This document shows positions 27,573 through 36,863 of a DNA stretch of 64,000 nt, in pieces. The notes beneath the pieces were generated by a model, which saw nothing but the letters and a program-made list of their open reading frames with translations, did no database searches and was not told where the DNA came from. How positions within the stretch are numbered: position 1 is the first letter of the stretch; every line of letters begins with the position of its first letter. The position numbers were made by a program, and so were the translations under genes. Origin of the DNA: Acidobacteriaceae bacterium (GTDB taxonomy: Bacteria; Acidobacteriota; Terriglobia; Terriglobales; Acidobacteriaceae); assembly GCA_003156805.1 (NCBI GenBank), contig PMHV01000052.1:69255-133254 (forward strand), read 5' to 3'.

Positions 27573-29462
27573 CTACCGCGTCAGCGGTTCGAGGATGTTA
27601 TACAGAATGTCTGGCTGTGCTTCGACGCGCTCGAGATGCGGGTTCTTATCGCCCTCATGATACGCAACGGAATACGTCCTGAAGAACTGGGCGTTCTCTA
27701 CCAGCAGTTCGATGGGCGCGTCGCTTCCCTGCGCTGCCTTCAGCGCCGCACGAAGAACGGCGGGTGAAAACTTGCGTCCGTTCACAGCCACTAGCTTCAT
27801 CCCCGGACCAATACCCGCGCGATAAGCGGGTGAATCCACAATCACATCGTCCAAATCGCCGCCCTCGGCGACGGTGAATCCCAGCGAATAGGAAAAACTG
27901 GAGAATTTCGCCACCTTCTCCGCGGCTTGGGTGATCGCATTCGGCTTGTCGGTATAGACAAGTTTCCAGCCGCCGCGATCGATTCCCCCGAGCGGCGCGT
28001 GGGTGCTGGTCGCGTTTACACGATCCCGAAGCAGGCTGGCCCAGTCGAACGGAACCACGTCGTTCAGGGTGCGCACCACATCGTCAAACGTATAGGGCAC
28101 AACTTTCGAGGGCCCGCTCCCGCCGCCATGAAAGCGGCGGCAAAAATCATCGAGCGAACGCTGGCCATGGCTCTGCTGGCGAATGATGGCGTCGACTTCC
28201 AGCCAGATCAGCTCACCCTCGGGGTAGTAATCGAGTCCGCGGCGCCAGTTGGACCACGCCTCGCCCGCCATTCGAAGAATCTGTACGGAGCGCGCCGTGT
28301 CTTCCAAAGGCCGCCAGGTACGGCCGGCACGGTGATCGAGGCTGGCCGCAGTATCGGCCAGGGCTTCACGATATTGCTCCGTTGACCAAAGGCCGATACG
28401 AGCCGCAAGTACGGTGCCGAGATACTCCGTGAGCCCTTCATAAACCCAGAGGAGATCGCCGATCATAGGTTCCTGATAGTTACGCGTCGCCAGGCCAGCC
28501 GGGCGGCGGTACTTGCCATTCCAGGAATGAATAAATTCGTGCGGCAGAAGATCGGCGTAGAGCATGTGCAGATCGGGATCAAGCAGGGTGCGCTCCGAAG
28601 CCGCGCTGTCGTTGCACTGATGGTGCTCAAGGCCGTGGCCGCCTACCTGATCGCTCAAGGTGTAAAGGAAGTGGTACTGCAGGTAATGGCGCGTACCAAA
28701 AAGCGCTCCGGTTTCGGCAACCAGTTTTCGATATGCAGCGACGTCCTCTGGCTTCATGGCCAGATCGGCAGCGGTGTCGGCAACCATATCCATCACGTGA
28801 ATTGGGGTCTCGCCCGGTTTCGTCAGGTCGATGCGGCGATAGTGAACGCCGGCAATAAGCGGCGAGTCGACCAAGGTGGTCAGGGAAACCGGGGAAAATT
28901 CCACCGTATCGCTCACGGTGTTCGTGACGGTGAGCACAGTGCCAAACTTCCAGGCATTGGGCAAGACCACGGAAGGTGCGAACTCGACGGCGTCCGAATC
29001 GGCGCCTTGGGGATAAAGAACGACGGCATTCCAGTTCAAGTCAAGCAAATTGCTGGAAGCGGCCGGCCCGCGGGCTCCGGCGCTGTCGCCTAAAGTGATC
29101 GCATCCAGAGAAACCTCGAGCGTGGAGGCTCCTGCAGGCACGTTCACGTGAAAGGCATACATATCCACGTCATCGCGCTGCCACGCCAGCGGCTGGCCCG
29201 CCGCTTCCATGCGAATGCCGGTAAGAGCGGTGATGGGGCCGCTCGGACGGTGATTGCCCGGAATCCATTTCGGAAACACGAGCGTCATCGCGCCGGGTTT
29301 GACGGGAATCTCCAGACGCGCGCGATAGATATTGCGGGGAGCATCTGTGAGGTCAACCTTAAGGCGAATGGTTTGCGCGTTTGCGCCTGAGGAGCCCGCA
29401 AGAACGGACTGGATGAGAAGCAATACGCTGAACGAAATGCGCGCGAAGCGCGATCTTCGCAT
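27573..29462 (-). CDS. M61 family metallopeptidase with PDZ domain
   Basis: A 629-residue exported protein with a signal peptide (to ANAQ, about residue 30). The N-terminal beta domain of M61 peptidases is followed by the catalytic zinc motif HEFIHSWNGKYRRP (about 305-318) and a downstream glutamate in LLWVYEGLTEYLG, the third zinc ligand. The C-terminal part contains a PDZ domain (GFTVAEGGDLDDVIVDSPAYRAGI, GPGMKLVAVNGRKF, quoted as separate strands). Family members are glycyl aminopeptidase-like enzymes; the substrate here is unknown. The start is supported by the charged MRRSRFAR then hydrophobic core. Confidence 0.9.
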   Translation of the reverse strand: MRRSRFARISFSVLLLIQSVLAGSSGANAQTIRLKVDLTDAPRNIYRARLEIPVKPGAMTLVFPKWIPGNHRPSGPITALTGIRMEAAGQPLAWQRDDVDMYAFHVNVPAGASTLEVSLDAITLGDSAGARGPAASSNLLDLNWNAVVLYPQGADSDAVEFAPSVVLPNAWKFGTVLTVTNTVSDTVEFSPVSLTTLVDSPLIAGVHYRRIDLTKPGETPIHVMDMVADTAADLAMKPEDVAAYRKLVAETGALFGTRHYLQYHFLYTLSDQVGGHGLEHHQCNDSAASERTLLDPDLHMLYADLLPHEFIHSWNGKYRRPAGLATRNYQEPMIGDLLWVYEGLTEYLGTVLAARIGLWSTEQYREALADTAASLDHRAGRTWRPLEDTARSVQILRMAGEAWSNWRRGLDYYPEGELIWLEVDAIIRQQSHGQRSLDDFCRRFHGGGSGPSKVVPYTFDDVVRTLNDVVPFDWASLLRDRVNATSTHAPLGGIDRGGWKLVYTDKPNAITQAAEKVAKFSSFSYSLGFTVAEGGDLDDVIVDSPAYRAGIGPGMKLVAVNGRKFSPAVLRAALKAAQGSDAPIELLVENAQFFRTYSVAYHEGDKNPHLERVEAQPDILYNILEPLTR

Positions 29463-29594
29463 GGGCTGGGCTCCGGAAATCAGACTGCCCGAAAGAGTTC
29501 GAAAAGAAGGCTAACAGAAAGACGGGCGCCGCGGGCGGAACAAAGCGAAGTTCGTCGCACCGACGAGTTCAGAAGGAGTGAGACCGCCGTCCGT

Positions 29595-30590
29595 TCAGAC
29601 CGAAGCGAACTTGCGCCGAGCCAGCAAGCCGATGGCGGCCAGGCCCGAGGCGAATAGCAGCCAGGTTCCGGGCTCGGGTACGATTCCCGCGGCCCCGCAG
29701 GCGGTCCCACCTTTTTTCTTCGTGGTGGTTCCGCTCATCGCGACCACGCCGGCGATTGAGGAATTTCCATCTTTTTTCTTGGGAGGAACCGGCTCGCATA
29801 CGCCCAGAACCGGCAACGGCGGTGGGGCGAAGGGAACAGGATTTCCGCCCACAAACGGATTGAGCAGGCTCAACGGAGCCTCGGGCTCCGCGCCTGGAAT
29901 CGGGGGCCGATTCAGCAGAGCGGATTGAAACGGGCTGGGAGGAAACTGAACCGCAGTGCCCTCGCTGACGCGCGCGGGCTGTTCAAATTTCTCGGCCGGG
30001 GGTTCCGAGGCGGAGGCGGCTTGTTGCGGGGCTTCTTCGACTCGGTTGCCGCAACGTGTGCGCGCCGTGATCTTTCCATCCGTGAGCAACTTCTCGCCCT
30101 TGTGTAGGGTCACTCTTCGGCGCATCCAGTAAATTTGGTTGCCGATGCGATACGAGACGTAGGCGGTTCTGGCCAGCGTCAGCCGCACCACGCGCGCGTG
30201 GTCGTAATCGAAACCCGCATAGTGGGCTGCCACCACCGGATCGTGCTCGGCAAACCACTTCAGTTCTCTTGCGTCTTCCACTCCGCCGGCCACCACGGAG
30301 TAGGGATAGACCGGACGATCAGCCGAAGGGGCACGGTGCGCGTCTTCCTGGTTAACTTCCAAAAGATGATTCCGGCTCACCTCAGCTTGCTGGAAAGTAG
30401 GCGCTCCCCGGCCAGCCGAACGAAACAGGGACGGCGCCAGATAATGGAGGGCGAGCGAAGACGCACCCGCAGTAACGAGCATCGCCATGGCGGCCACGAG
30501 ACCGCGGCGAATCCGCTGGTTGCTCCGATGACGGCGAGTTCTTCGCCGTCTCATTCTTATTTGGACGTTCCCTTGTCCGGGATCGGTCAC
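29595..30590 (-). CDS. PEP-CTERM sorted protein of unknown function
   Basis: A 331-residue protein that ends in a textbook PEP-CTERM signal: VPEPGTWLLFASG, a hydrophobic helix and a final RRKF cluster. Such tails are processed by an exosortase, which is not in this window. The N-terminus is very arginine-rich with a hydrophobic stretch (GLVAAMAMLVTAGASSLAL) that could be an export signal. The middle holds a short conserved region (YRIGNQIYWMRRRVTLHKGE) and then low-complexity Pro/Ala/Lys segments. The start is GTG with AGGAG seven bases upstream. The function is unknown; exopolysaccharide-associated surface location is inferred. Confidence 0.78.
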   Translation of the reverse strand: MTDPGQGNVQIRMRRRRTRRHRSNQRIRRGLVAAMAMLVTAGASSLALHYLAPSLFRSAGRGAPTFQQAEVSRNHLLEVNQEDAHRAPSADRPVYPYSVVAGGVEDARELKWFAEHDPVVAAHYAGFDYDHARVVRLTLARTAYVSYRIGNQIYWMRRRVTLHKGEKLLTDGKITARTRCGNRVEEAPQQAASASEPPAEKFEQPARVSEGTAVQFPPSPFQSALLNRPPIPGAEPEAPLSLLNPFVGGNPVPFAPPPLPVLGVCEPVPPKKKDGNSSIAGVVAMSGTTTKKKGGTACGAAGIVPEPGTWLLFASGLAAIGLLARRKFASV

Positions 30591-31019
30591 TCACAACTCC
30601 TACCAACAGCGGTCGTCCTGGGCGTTCCCGACCGGATACACTACACCGCACTGCGTGGGTGCAGTTCAAGTGCCATTACAGAAGCCGATCGCCTGCCTAA
30701 CTGCAAGAACATCGGTGGTTTACTTGGCCAACATGCTAGCAGACAGTGCACTGGTTTGCACACAATATGTCATCTATTTCTCCGGATGCTTTCGCAACGT
30801 TCCGCCGCGTTTCCTCAATTTGGCCGGCCCGTGTTTCCCACGGCCTTCAAGATGAAGTTCACACAACCAGTTTTGACGCGTTCCCTGCGCCTGGTGAGGA
30901 ACAACCGCCGCACTGGGTTGATTCGCGCATTCTCCGCTCTGTGATTCTTCCACCCCATTCTTCCGCCCCGGCCTGACCCATCCGTGGTATTCTCCGCGCG
31001 ACCATTCGCGCCTCGACGC
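30591..31019. other. Divergent intergenic region, no gene seen
   Basis: This 430-base region separates the PEP-CTERM gene from the DUF1080 gene. It contains an extended -10 for the latter (TGG plus TATTCT, 30985-30993). No reading frame looks protein-like and I saw no RNA fold. Confidence 0.45.
30985..30993 (+). promoter_or_regulatory. Extended -10 promoter upstream of the DUF1080 gene
   Basis: TGG followed by TATTCT predicts transcription from about position 31000. That is 20 bases before an ATG (31020) that is out of frame with the DUF1080 domain and 61 bases before the in-frame TTG. Confidence 0.4.
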
Positions 31020-31060
31020 ATGAAAACAGGCAATGTGCAAAGCTCAGGAAGAAATTCTGC

Positions 31061-31714
31061 TTGCTGCTGCTGCTGTTTACTTCCTTACCGCTGCTGCTCA
31101 GGGCGCAGTCTGAGGGCTGGCAGCCTCTGTTCAACGGCAAAGATCTGATCGGGTGGAAACACGTCGGCCCGGGAGGTGACACTGTGGAAGACGGACTCAT
31201 CCGCACCCACGGCGGCATGGACCTGTTGTATTGGACTGGCGGAAAAATTGGCGATTGCGTGATTCGCGTGGTTTACAAGATGCGCGATCACAATGACAAT
31301 TCCGGCGTCTTTATCCGCATTCCCGTCGAACCGCGCGAGGCTTGGATGCCAGTGCACTACGGTTACGAAGTACAGATTGACGATCATCGCGAGGACTCGG
31401 GCGAAGACGACTACCACACCACGGGCACGCTCTATTCTTTGATCAAGCCTTTGGCCAAACCGGGTAAGCCGGGGCCGGAGTGGAACACATTGGAGATCAG
31501 GCTCGACGGCCCCCGCACAGTTGTGGTTCTCAACGGCGTCAAGGTCACCGACTACATCGAAGGCGCTACGGTGCCGGAGCGCAAGTTCGACTTCGAACCG
31601 CAGCGTGGGCCGCGGCCACTGGGAGGTTATATCGGCCTGCAAAACCACAGCGACAAAGACGTTGTGTTTTTCAAAGAAGTTGCGGTCATGAAATTGAAGC
31701 AGCCGGGCAACTGA
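31061..31714 (+). CDS. Exported DUF1080 (3-keto-disaccharide hydrolase-like) protein, start unclear
   Basis: A 217-residue jelly-roll protein of the DUF1080/LamG-like family: GWQPLFNGKDLIGWKHVG, GGMDLLYW, DNSGVFIRIP, GYEVQIDDH, EWNTLEIRLDG and IGLQNH are the family's usual blocks. Members are secreted glycan-active or glycan-binding proteins; some are described as 3-keto-glycoside hydrolases. The only in-frame start near the signal peptide is TTG at 31061, which removes the basic region (KLRKKF) that lies in the same frame just upstream. An ATG at 31020 is in a different frame, so a one-base change near 31036-31045 may have broken the natural start. It converges with the FG-GAP gene. Confidence 0.78.
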   Translation: MLLLLFTSLPLLLRAQSEGWQPLFNGKDLIGWKHVGPGGDTVEDGLIRTHGGMDLLYWTGGKIGDCVIRVVYKMRDHNDNSGVFIRIPVEPREAWMPVHYGYEVQIDDHREDSGEDDYHTTGTLYSLIKPLAKPGKPGPEWNTLEIRLDGPRTVVVLNGVKVTDYIEGATVPERKFDFEPQRGPRPLGGYIGLQNHSDKDVVFFKEVAVMKLKQPGN

Positions 31715-31787
31715 AGAAGTAACCTGCCTATTTCACCGATCACTCCACGCGATCAAATGCTTGTCTGTCCTTGCACCAGCTACGCTG

Positions 31788-34058
31788 CTAAGGAGCCGAA
31801 GCGGAATGAAGCATCAGGGTGAGGTTGTCGAAGCTGGCGATGGCTACATCGGGACGGCCGTCGCCGTTGAAGTCGGCGATAGCCAGTGGGCCGGCTGCGG
31901 CGTCGTAGGACTGCGGGGCTTTGAACGTGCCTTTGCCGGTGGAGAGAAAGACTTGCAGGGAGTCGCCGGTGGTGAGGAGATCGGGGTTGCCGTCTCCGTT
32001 CATGTCGGCTGCAGCCATGGCATACACATAGCCGGGGATCGGCATGGTGCTGCCGAAATGGAATGTGCCGTCGCCCTTGCCGAGCAGGACGGAGATTTGG
32101 GATTGGCTAGAGCCGTTCAACTGCATGCTGCTGAAGGCGATGTCGGGAATGCCGTCGCCGTTGAAATCGGCAATGGCAACCGCGCCCGGGGTGGCATTAG
32201 GCGCGTTGTAGAACACGGGCGACTGGAACGTGCCGTCGCCGTTGCCCAGCAGGACCTCGACGCGTCCGGGATCGCAGGAAGTTTCGCAATTGCCATCGGC
32301 GATGACAAGATCGAGATTGCCGTCGTGGTTGAGATCGGCCACGGCCATCGTATAAGGACCGAGCATGGTGCCGATGGAATCCTGGACGGCTTTCTGCAGA
32401 ACCCCGTTGCCCTCGCCCAGCAGAATTGAAATGGAACCCGCGGCGCAGGAATCGAGGGTGACACAGTTCTCGTTGAGAGCGACTACGTCGAGTTTGCCGT
32501 CATTGTTGAAGTCTGCGACGGCGATGGCCGCGGGTTGGTTGCCAACCACGTAGTTGACTGCGGATTGGAAAGAACCGTCTCCGGCGTTGAGCAATACGCT
32601 GACCGCGCCGCCACCTCCGCTGAGAACGTCGGCGGTCACCAGATCCGGCAGGCCGTCGCCGTTGAGGTCTCCGCTCGCGATAGCCGCGGGTGGCGCTTCG
32701 ACCTTGAACTTGAGTCCTTGCGAGAAGGTCCCGTTGCCGGCTCCGTTCATGATGACAACGGTGTTGCCGGCGCCAGTGATGAGGGCAAGATCGAGGTTGT
32801 TGTCATCGTCGAAATCGGCGACGGCTATGCCGACGCCCGAGGCAATGAGGGGATCAATCGCGGCCCCCTTAAATGTGCCGTCTTTCTTGCCCAGGAGGAC
32901 GCTGATGGTTCCGTCGAGGCTGGATCCCAGGAACACGCCGCGGTCGGCAACGACAAGATCGGGATTGCCATCGTTATTAAAATCGCCGAAGGCCATGAAT
33001 TGCGGCTGCAAACCGACGGCATAATCGGGGCCTTGCGTGAAACTGCCGTCGCCGTTGCCGTAGAGAACGGAAATCAGACTGGAGGCATCGCCACTGAAGG
33101 CGAGATCGGGGTGGCCATCATGATTGAAATCCGCGATGACGACGGACTGCGGAGATGTGCCGTTGGTGGTGGGAAGATTCGTGGCCGAACGGAAGGTTCC
33201 GTTGGCATTGCCGAGCAAGACTTTGAGAGAGCCTTGATATCCACCGGCGACCACCAGGTCCGGGTTGCCGTCGGCGTTTAGATCTCCGACGGCGAGAGAT
33301 TTGGGATTGATCCCGGCCGGATAAGACGTCGGTGCAGCGAAAGTTCCCTTCCCCTGGTTGAGAAAGATGCTGACTGTGCCAGTGCTGTTGGTGACGGCAA
33401 GATCGAGATTGTGGTCGTGATTGAAATCGGCTGCGGCGATGAAATCGGCTCCCGCTGACGGATAGGAATACGCAACCGGAGATTGAAAGCTGCCATCGCC
33501 ATTCCCCAGGAAAATGCTGACCGTATCGTCGGTGGAGCCGTCGGTGATGACCGCCAGATCTGGTTTGCCGTCTCCGTTGAGGTCCGCGACCGCGACCGCA
33601 TTTTCCGCGCCTGGCGGCAATGAATAATTTACCGGCGACTGGAAGGTGCCGTCACCATTGCCCAGCAGGATACTCAGAAAATAAGCCTGCGCGGTGCTAT
33701 TGAAACCTTGGTTAACCACGGCGAGATCGAGTTTGCCGTCGTGGTTGAAATCGCCGACAGCCACGAAATAAGGATTCTGATCGGCGGGATAGTTGACTGC
33801 CGGTTGGAAGGTGCCATCGCCGCGGCCAAGGAGAATGCTGACGTTACCCGGGCCGACCGGGGGTTGCACCATGCTGGGATTGGCCACGGCCACGTCCAGG
33901 ATGCCATCGCCATTGAAATCGCCGACCGCGACGGACTGGGGCGTAACGCCGACGGAAAAATCACGCGCAGCCAAGAGCAGCGACGTCTGAGCGAATACCA
34001 GGGAACTGGTTACAGTGGCAACCAGCGCAAAGCCAAGCGCAAAACCAGAGCCCTTCAT
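31788..34058 (-). CDS. Secreted FG-GAP/VCBS repeat protein
   Basis: A 756-residue exported protein with a signal peptide (to FAQ, about residue 24) and about a dozen FG-GAP/VCBS repeats of 55-60 residues. Each contains a calcium-binding D-x-N-x-D-G-x-x-D loop (DFNGDGILD, DFNHDGKLD, DLNGDGKPD, DFNNDGNPD) and an ILLGNGDGTF strand, so it should fold as one or two integrin-like beta-propellers. No enzymatic domain or sorting signal is present. Such proteins are frequent in Acidobacteriota; adhesion or ligand binding is inferred. The repeated DNA makes all other frames look open over long distances; those are not genes. Confidence 0.9.
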   Translation of the reverse strand: MKGSGFALGFALVATVTSSLVFAQTSLLLAARDFSVGVTPQSVAVGDFNGDGILDVAVANPSMVQPPVGPGNVSILLGRGDGTFQPAVNYPADQNPYFVAVGDFNHDGKLDLAVVNQGFNSTAQAYFLSILLGNGDGTFQSPVNYSLPPGAENAVAVADLNGDGKPDLAVITDGSTDDTVSIFLGNGDGSFQSPVAYSYPSAGADFIAAADFNHDHNLDLAVTNSTGTVSIFLNQGKGTFAAPTSYPAGINPKSLAVGDLNADGNPDLVVAGGYQGSLKVLLGNANGTFRSATNLPTTNGTSPQSVVIADFNHDGHPDLAFSGDASSLISVLYGNGDGSFTQGPDYAVGLQPQFMAFGDFNNDGNPDLVVADRGVFLGSSLDGTISVLLGKKDGTFKGAAIDPLIASGVGIAVADFDDDNNLDLALITGAGNTVVIMNGAGNGTFSQGLKFKVEAPPAAIASGDLNGDGLPDLVTADVLSGGGGAVSVLLNAGDGSFQSAVNYVVGNQPAAIAVADFNNDGKLDVVALNENCVTLDSCAAGSISILLGEGNGVLQKAVQDSIGTMLGPYTMAVADLNHDGNLDLVIADGNCETSCDPGRVEVLLGNGDGTFQSPVFYNAPNATPGAVAIADFNGDGIPDIAFSSMQLNGSSQSQISVLLGKGDGTFHFGSTMPIPGYVYAMAAADMNGDGNPDLLTTGDSLQVFLSTGKGTFKAPQSYDAAAGPLAIADFNGDGRPDVAIASFDNLTLMLHSASAP

Positions 34059-34258
34059 GTGCGGAATCCCTCAATCCTGACCTACGCTGGTCGGGCAAAC
34101 TGGGGTTGTTTGCGAATCTCCACCGGTCGAGTCTGATCATAGAAAGGTGCGGGGGCCGCGTCAAGATGCCGGGGAGTGACGGAATTGGGTCCGCATCCGG
34201 CAGGTTCGGATTTGGGACTCATTTGTGCGAAGGCGGGAATTGCAAGGTGCAAGATGGG

Positions 34259-35008
34259 CTAGTTAGGCTGGAGGCGGAGGCGAGTGAGCAGAGCGTAGGC
34301 TTTGCGGAACCATGGGCGTTCGCGGCGGCGCTGGTAGGCGGGCATGGTGGGCCGCTTGTCGAGGATCTTCTGGGCCCACTCGCGGGCTTCGGCGATCCGG
34401 CCCAGCGACTGCAAGAATAGCGCGTAGTTATAATAGGTTTCGGAGATAGTGGAGATGCTCGTGGCTTGCTGAAACATCGCTTCGGCTTTTTCGGGTTGTC
34501 GGGTTTGGGCGTAGGCGTGGGCAAGCAGGCCCTTGGCGCGGTGAAAGTCGTAACCGGGATCGGCGGAAACGGCGCGCTCGAGATCGGGGACGGCAGCGGC
34601 GAAATCCGAGAGGGCGGCCTCGGCGACGCCCCGGCGGTAGAAGGAATCGATGGAGTCAGTGCGGGCGGAAATAGCCCTGTCGTAGCAGGCGCGGGCGCGG
34701 GCGAAATCGCCGTCGTCAAGGTAGAGCAGGCCCAGTTCCTCGTAGTTGCCGGCGGAAGGATTATCAAGGATGGCGCACTCCAGTTCGCGGATGCGGCGGC
34801 GGCGGGGAAAAATCTGAAACTCGGTCCGGAGCAGGCTGGCGTCGGGGATGACTTCGACGGCGATATAGACCAGAGCGCCGAGCCATCCCCCGATGAGGAT
34901 GATGAAGAGCCAATACGTTTCGGGGCGGCGGCGGATGAAGTGAACGATGGCAATGCCCTGGAGAATGATTCCCCACCAGGAAGCGAAAAAGAAGAAGAGC
35001 GAGGGCAT
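34259..35008 (-). CDS. Membrane-anchored TPR protein
   Basis: A 249-residue protein with two N-terminal hydrophobic helices (about 2-22 and 32-54), the second ending in a charged cytoplasmic boundary, followed by four or five TPR-like repeats: NYEELGLLYLDDGDFARARACYDRAIS, SIDSFYRRGVAEAALSDFAAA and ETYYNYALFLQSLGRIAEAREWAQKIL (cited in part). The repeats probably face the cytoplasm and mediate protein contacts. Its partner is unknown. It is divergent from the HAD gene at 35046 with only 37 bases between the two start codons, so their promoters must overlap neighbouring coding DNA. Confidence 0.78.
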   Translation of the reverse strand: MPSLFFFFASWWGIILQGIAIVHFIRRRPETYWLFIILIGGWLGALVYIAVEVIPDASLLRTEFQIFPRRRRIRELECAILDNPSAGNYEELGLLYLDDGDFARARACYDRAISARTDSIDSFYRRGVAEAALSDFAAAVPDLERAVSADPGYDFHRAKGLLAHAYAQTRQPEKAEAMFQQATSISTISETYYNYALFLQSLGRIAEAREWAQKILDKRPTMPAYQRRRERPWFRKAYALLTRLRLQPN

Positions 35009-35045
35009 GGACAGCGCAATATAACATGGCGATTCGGGCTTCGGC

Positions 35046-35942
35046 GTGCGTGACGTGTGTCACAATGAAAAAGTGAAAGATCCCGAGTGTTCTTCGCCGA
35101 AGCTCGAAGCGGTTCGGCTGCTGGCGACGGATATCGATGGCACGCTGCTTAATCCGCAGTTTCAAATTTCCGACGGCGACCTTGAGGCGTTGCGGCAGGC
35201 GCATGTGGCGGGGATCGAGATCGTGCTGGTCACGGGGCGGCGGCACACGTTTGCGCTGCCGGTTGCGCAGCAACTGGGATTTGATTTGTGGCTGATCAGC
35301 TCGAACGGGGCGGTGACGCGGTCGCTGGCGGGCGAGACCTTTCACCGCGACCTGATGCCGCGCGAAATTTGCCGCGAGTTGTGCGGGCGGATGCAGGAAT
35401 TCCGCGGCAATACCGTTCTCACATTTGATCAGGAAACCAAAGGCGCGATTGTGCTGGAGCATTTGGACGATCTGAATGCCAGCATCCGGCGCTGGCTGGA
35501 AAAGAATATGGAATACATCGAGTTAGTGGCGCCGATTGAGAAGGCGCTGGTGAGCGATCCGGTGCAGGCAATGTTTTGCGGCTCCATGGCGCGAATGGAA
35601 CAGGCGCTACGCGAACTGGAGCGATGCGGACTGAAAGGGCGGGTTACAGTGTTGCGAACGGAATATCCGGCGCGGGATTTGTCGATGATCGACGTCCTGA
35701 ATGTGGGATGCTCGAAAGGCGATGCGCTGCAGCGATGGGCCGCGTATCGCGGATTTCGCCGCGAGCAGGTCATGGCCATCGGTGACAACCATAACGACGT
35801 GGAAATGCTTGAGTTCGCCGGGTATCCGGTTATCATGGGGAATGCCTGTCCGGAGTTGCGTGGACGCGGATGGACCGTAACACTGGGGAACGATGCGTGC
35901 GGGGTAGCGGCGGCGGTGAACGAAGTGGTCAGTGATCAGTGA
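35046..35942 (+). CDS. HAD superfamily hydrolase (Cof/YidA type)
   Basis: A 298-residue class IIB HAD phosphatase. Motif I is ATDIDGTLLNP with the nucleophile Asp, motif II is VTGRR, motif III Lys lies near CSKGDAL and motif IV is AIGDNHNDVEML. Cof-type proteins dephosphorylate sugar phosphates, flavin or pyridoxal phosphates in the cytoplasm; the substrate cannot be told from sequence. The GTG at 35046 is the longest start; a GTG nine codons later (35073) is equally possible and would leave the palindrome GTGAC-GTGT-GTCAC in the leader. Confidence 0.85.
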   Translation: MRDVCHNEKVKDPECSSPKLEAVRLLATDIDGTLLNPQFQISDGDLEALRQAHVAGIEIVLVTGRRHTFALPVAQQLGFDLWLISSNGAVTRSLAGETFHRDLMPREICRELCGRMQEFRGNTVLTFDQETKGAIVLEHLDDLNASIRRWLEKNMEYIELVAPIEKALVSDPVQAMFCGSMARMEQALRELERCGLKGRVTVLRTEYPARDLSMIDVLNVGCSKGDALQRWAAYRGFRREQVMAIGDNHNDVEMLEFAGYPVIMGNACPELRGRGWTVTLGNDACGVAAAVNEVVSDQ

Positions 35943-36011
35943 TTGGCGGTCAGAGGCCTCGTTAATCGTTGGTCGTTTTGTCGCTGGCCGTTCGCGGTTG
36001 AGAAGGAATCG

Positions 36012-36863
36012 ATGAGACATTCGGCACAGTGGCGGATGCAGGTGGCAATCATTGCGCTCGCGGTGGTGTCGGTGCTGCCCTGCCAAGCGGCGGAGTCGGC
36101 GGTGCTGCGAAATGGTTTTTCCATCTGGCATGAGCACCGGGAAGTGATTGGCACTACAACGCGGCTGTACATCACCGGGGACAGCCTGAGTTATGTCGAC
36201 GTGCCCACGGCAGAAATTGATCACTTTGAGGCGGCCGCAGACATGCAATCTTCGGCAAAGCAGGCTTCGGACAAGCAAGCTTCGGAAACCCGGGCTCCGG
36301 TCGTCGGGCTGCAGGCTGCGGCGCAGGGTGGAGAGCCTGAGGCCGATGTGAATGATTTGGTGGATGCGGCGAGCGGGCGGTACCGGCTGGATCCGGATTT
36401 GGTGAATAGCGTGATCAAGGCCGAGAGCGGATTCAACGTGCGGGCGGTGTCTCCGAAGGGCGCGCAGGGGCTGATGCAATTGATGCCGGAGACAGCCATG
36501 AAGCTCGGCGTGCCGGATGCGTTCGATCCGCAGGCCAATGTTGAAGGCGGCACCAAATATTTGCGGGAACTGTTGGAACGTTACAACTTCGATTTGGTGA
36601 AGGCGCTGGCGGCCTATAACGCCGGGCCGCAGCGAGTGGAACAGTTTGGCGGCGTGCCTCCGTATTTTGAAACGCGCGCGTATGTCGCACGGATCGTGCG
36701 CGACTTCAACAAGAAGAAAGTGGCGCAGCGGAATGCGGCGGCACAACCGGCGGCTTCGTCGCCGAAGGCTGCAGCGGCGAAGAAAGCGGCCGCGGGCACG
36801 AGGATTGCAACACTAAAGCCTCCGAGTTCCAGTACGCAGGTTCCGCCGCAGGCGCGCGAGTAG
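36012..36863 (+). CDS. Lytic transglycosylase (SLT domain)
   Basis: A 283-residue exported protein. The signal peptide (MQVAIIALAVVSVLPCQAAE) is followed by a short domain (VLRNGFSIWHEHREVIG) and then an SLT family 1 domain: LVNSVIKAESGFNVRAVS with the catalytic Glu, GLMQLMPETA, and LAAYNAGPQRV. It cleaves peptidoglycan glycan strands in the periplasm to 1,6-anhydro-muropeptides. The tail is Ala/Lys/Pro-rich. The ATG chosen has AAGGA six bases upstream; a longer frame begins at 35943 right after the HAD gene. A stretch with several QASDKQ/SAK repeats (about residues 78-95) is probably a linker. Confidence 0.88.
   Translation: MRHSAQWRMQVAIIALAVVSVLPCQAAESAVLRNGFSIWHEHREVIGTTTRLYITGDSLSYVDVPTAEIDHFEAAADMQSSAKQASDKQASETRAPVVGLQAAAQGGEPEADVNDLVDAASGRYRLDPDLVNSVIKAESGFNVRAVSPKGAQGLMQLMPETAMKLGVPDAFDPQANVEGGTKYLRELLERYNFDLVKALAAYNAGPQRVEQFGGVPPYFETRAYVARIVRDFNKKKVAQRNAAAQPAASSPKAAAAKKAAAGTRIATLKPPSSSTQVPPQARE

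Noticed and set aside
31761-33281. Two long plus-strand frames of 222 and 248 codons rich in Val/Glu/Gly
   Set aside because: They are antisense to the FG-GAP repeats and only reflect the repeat's base pattern.
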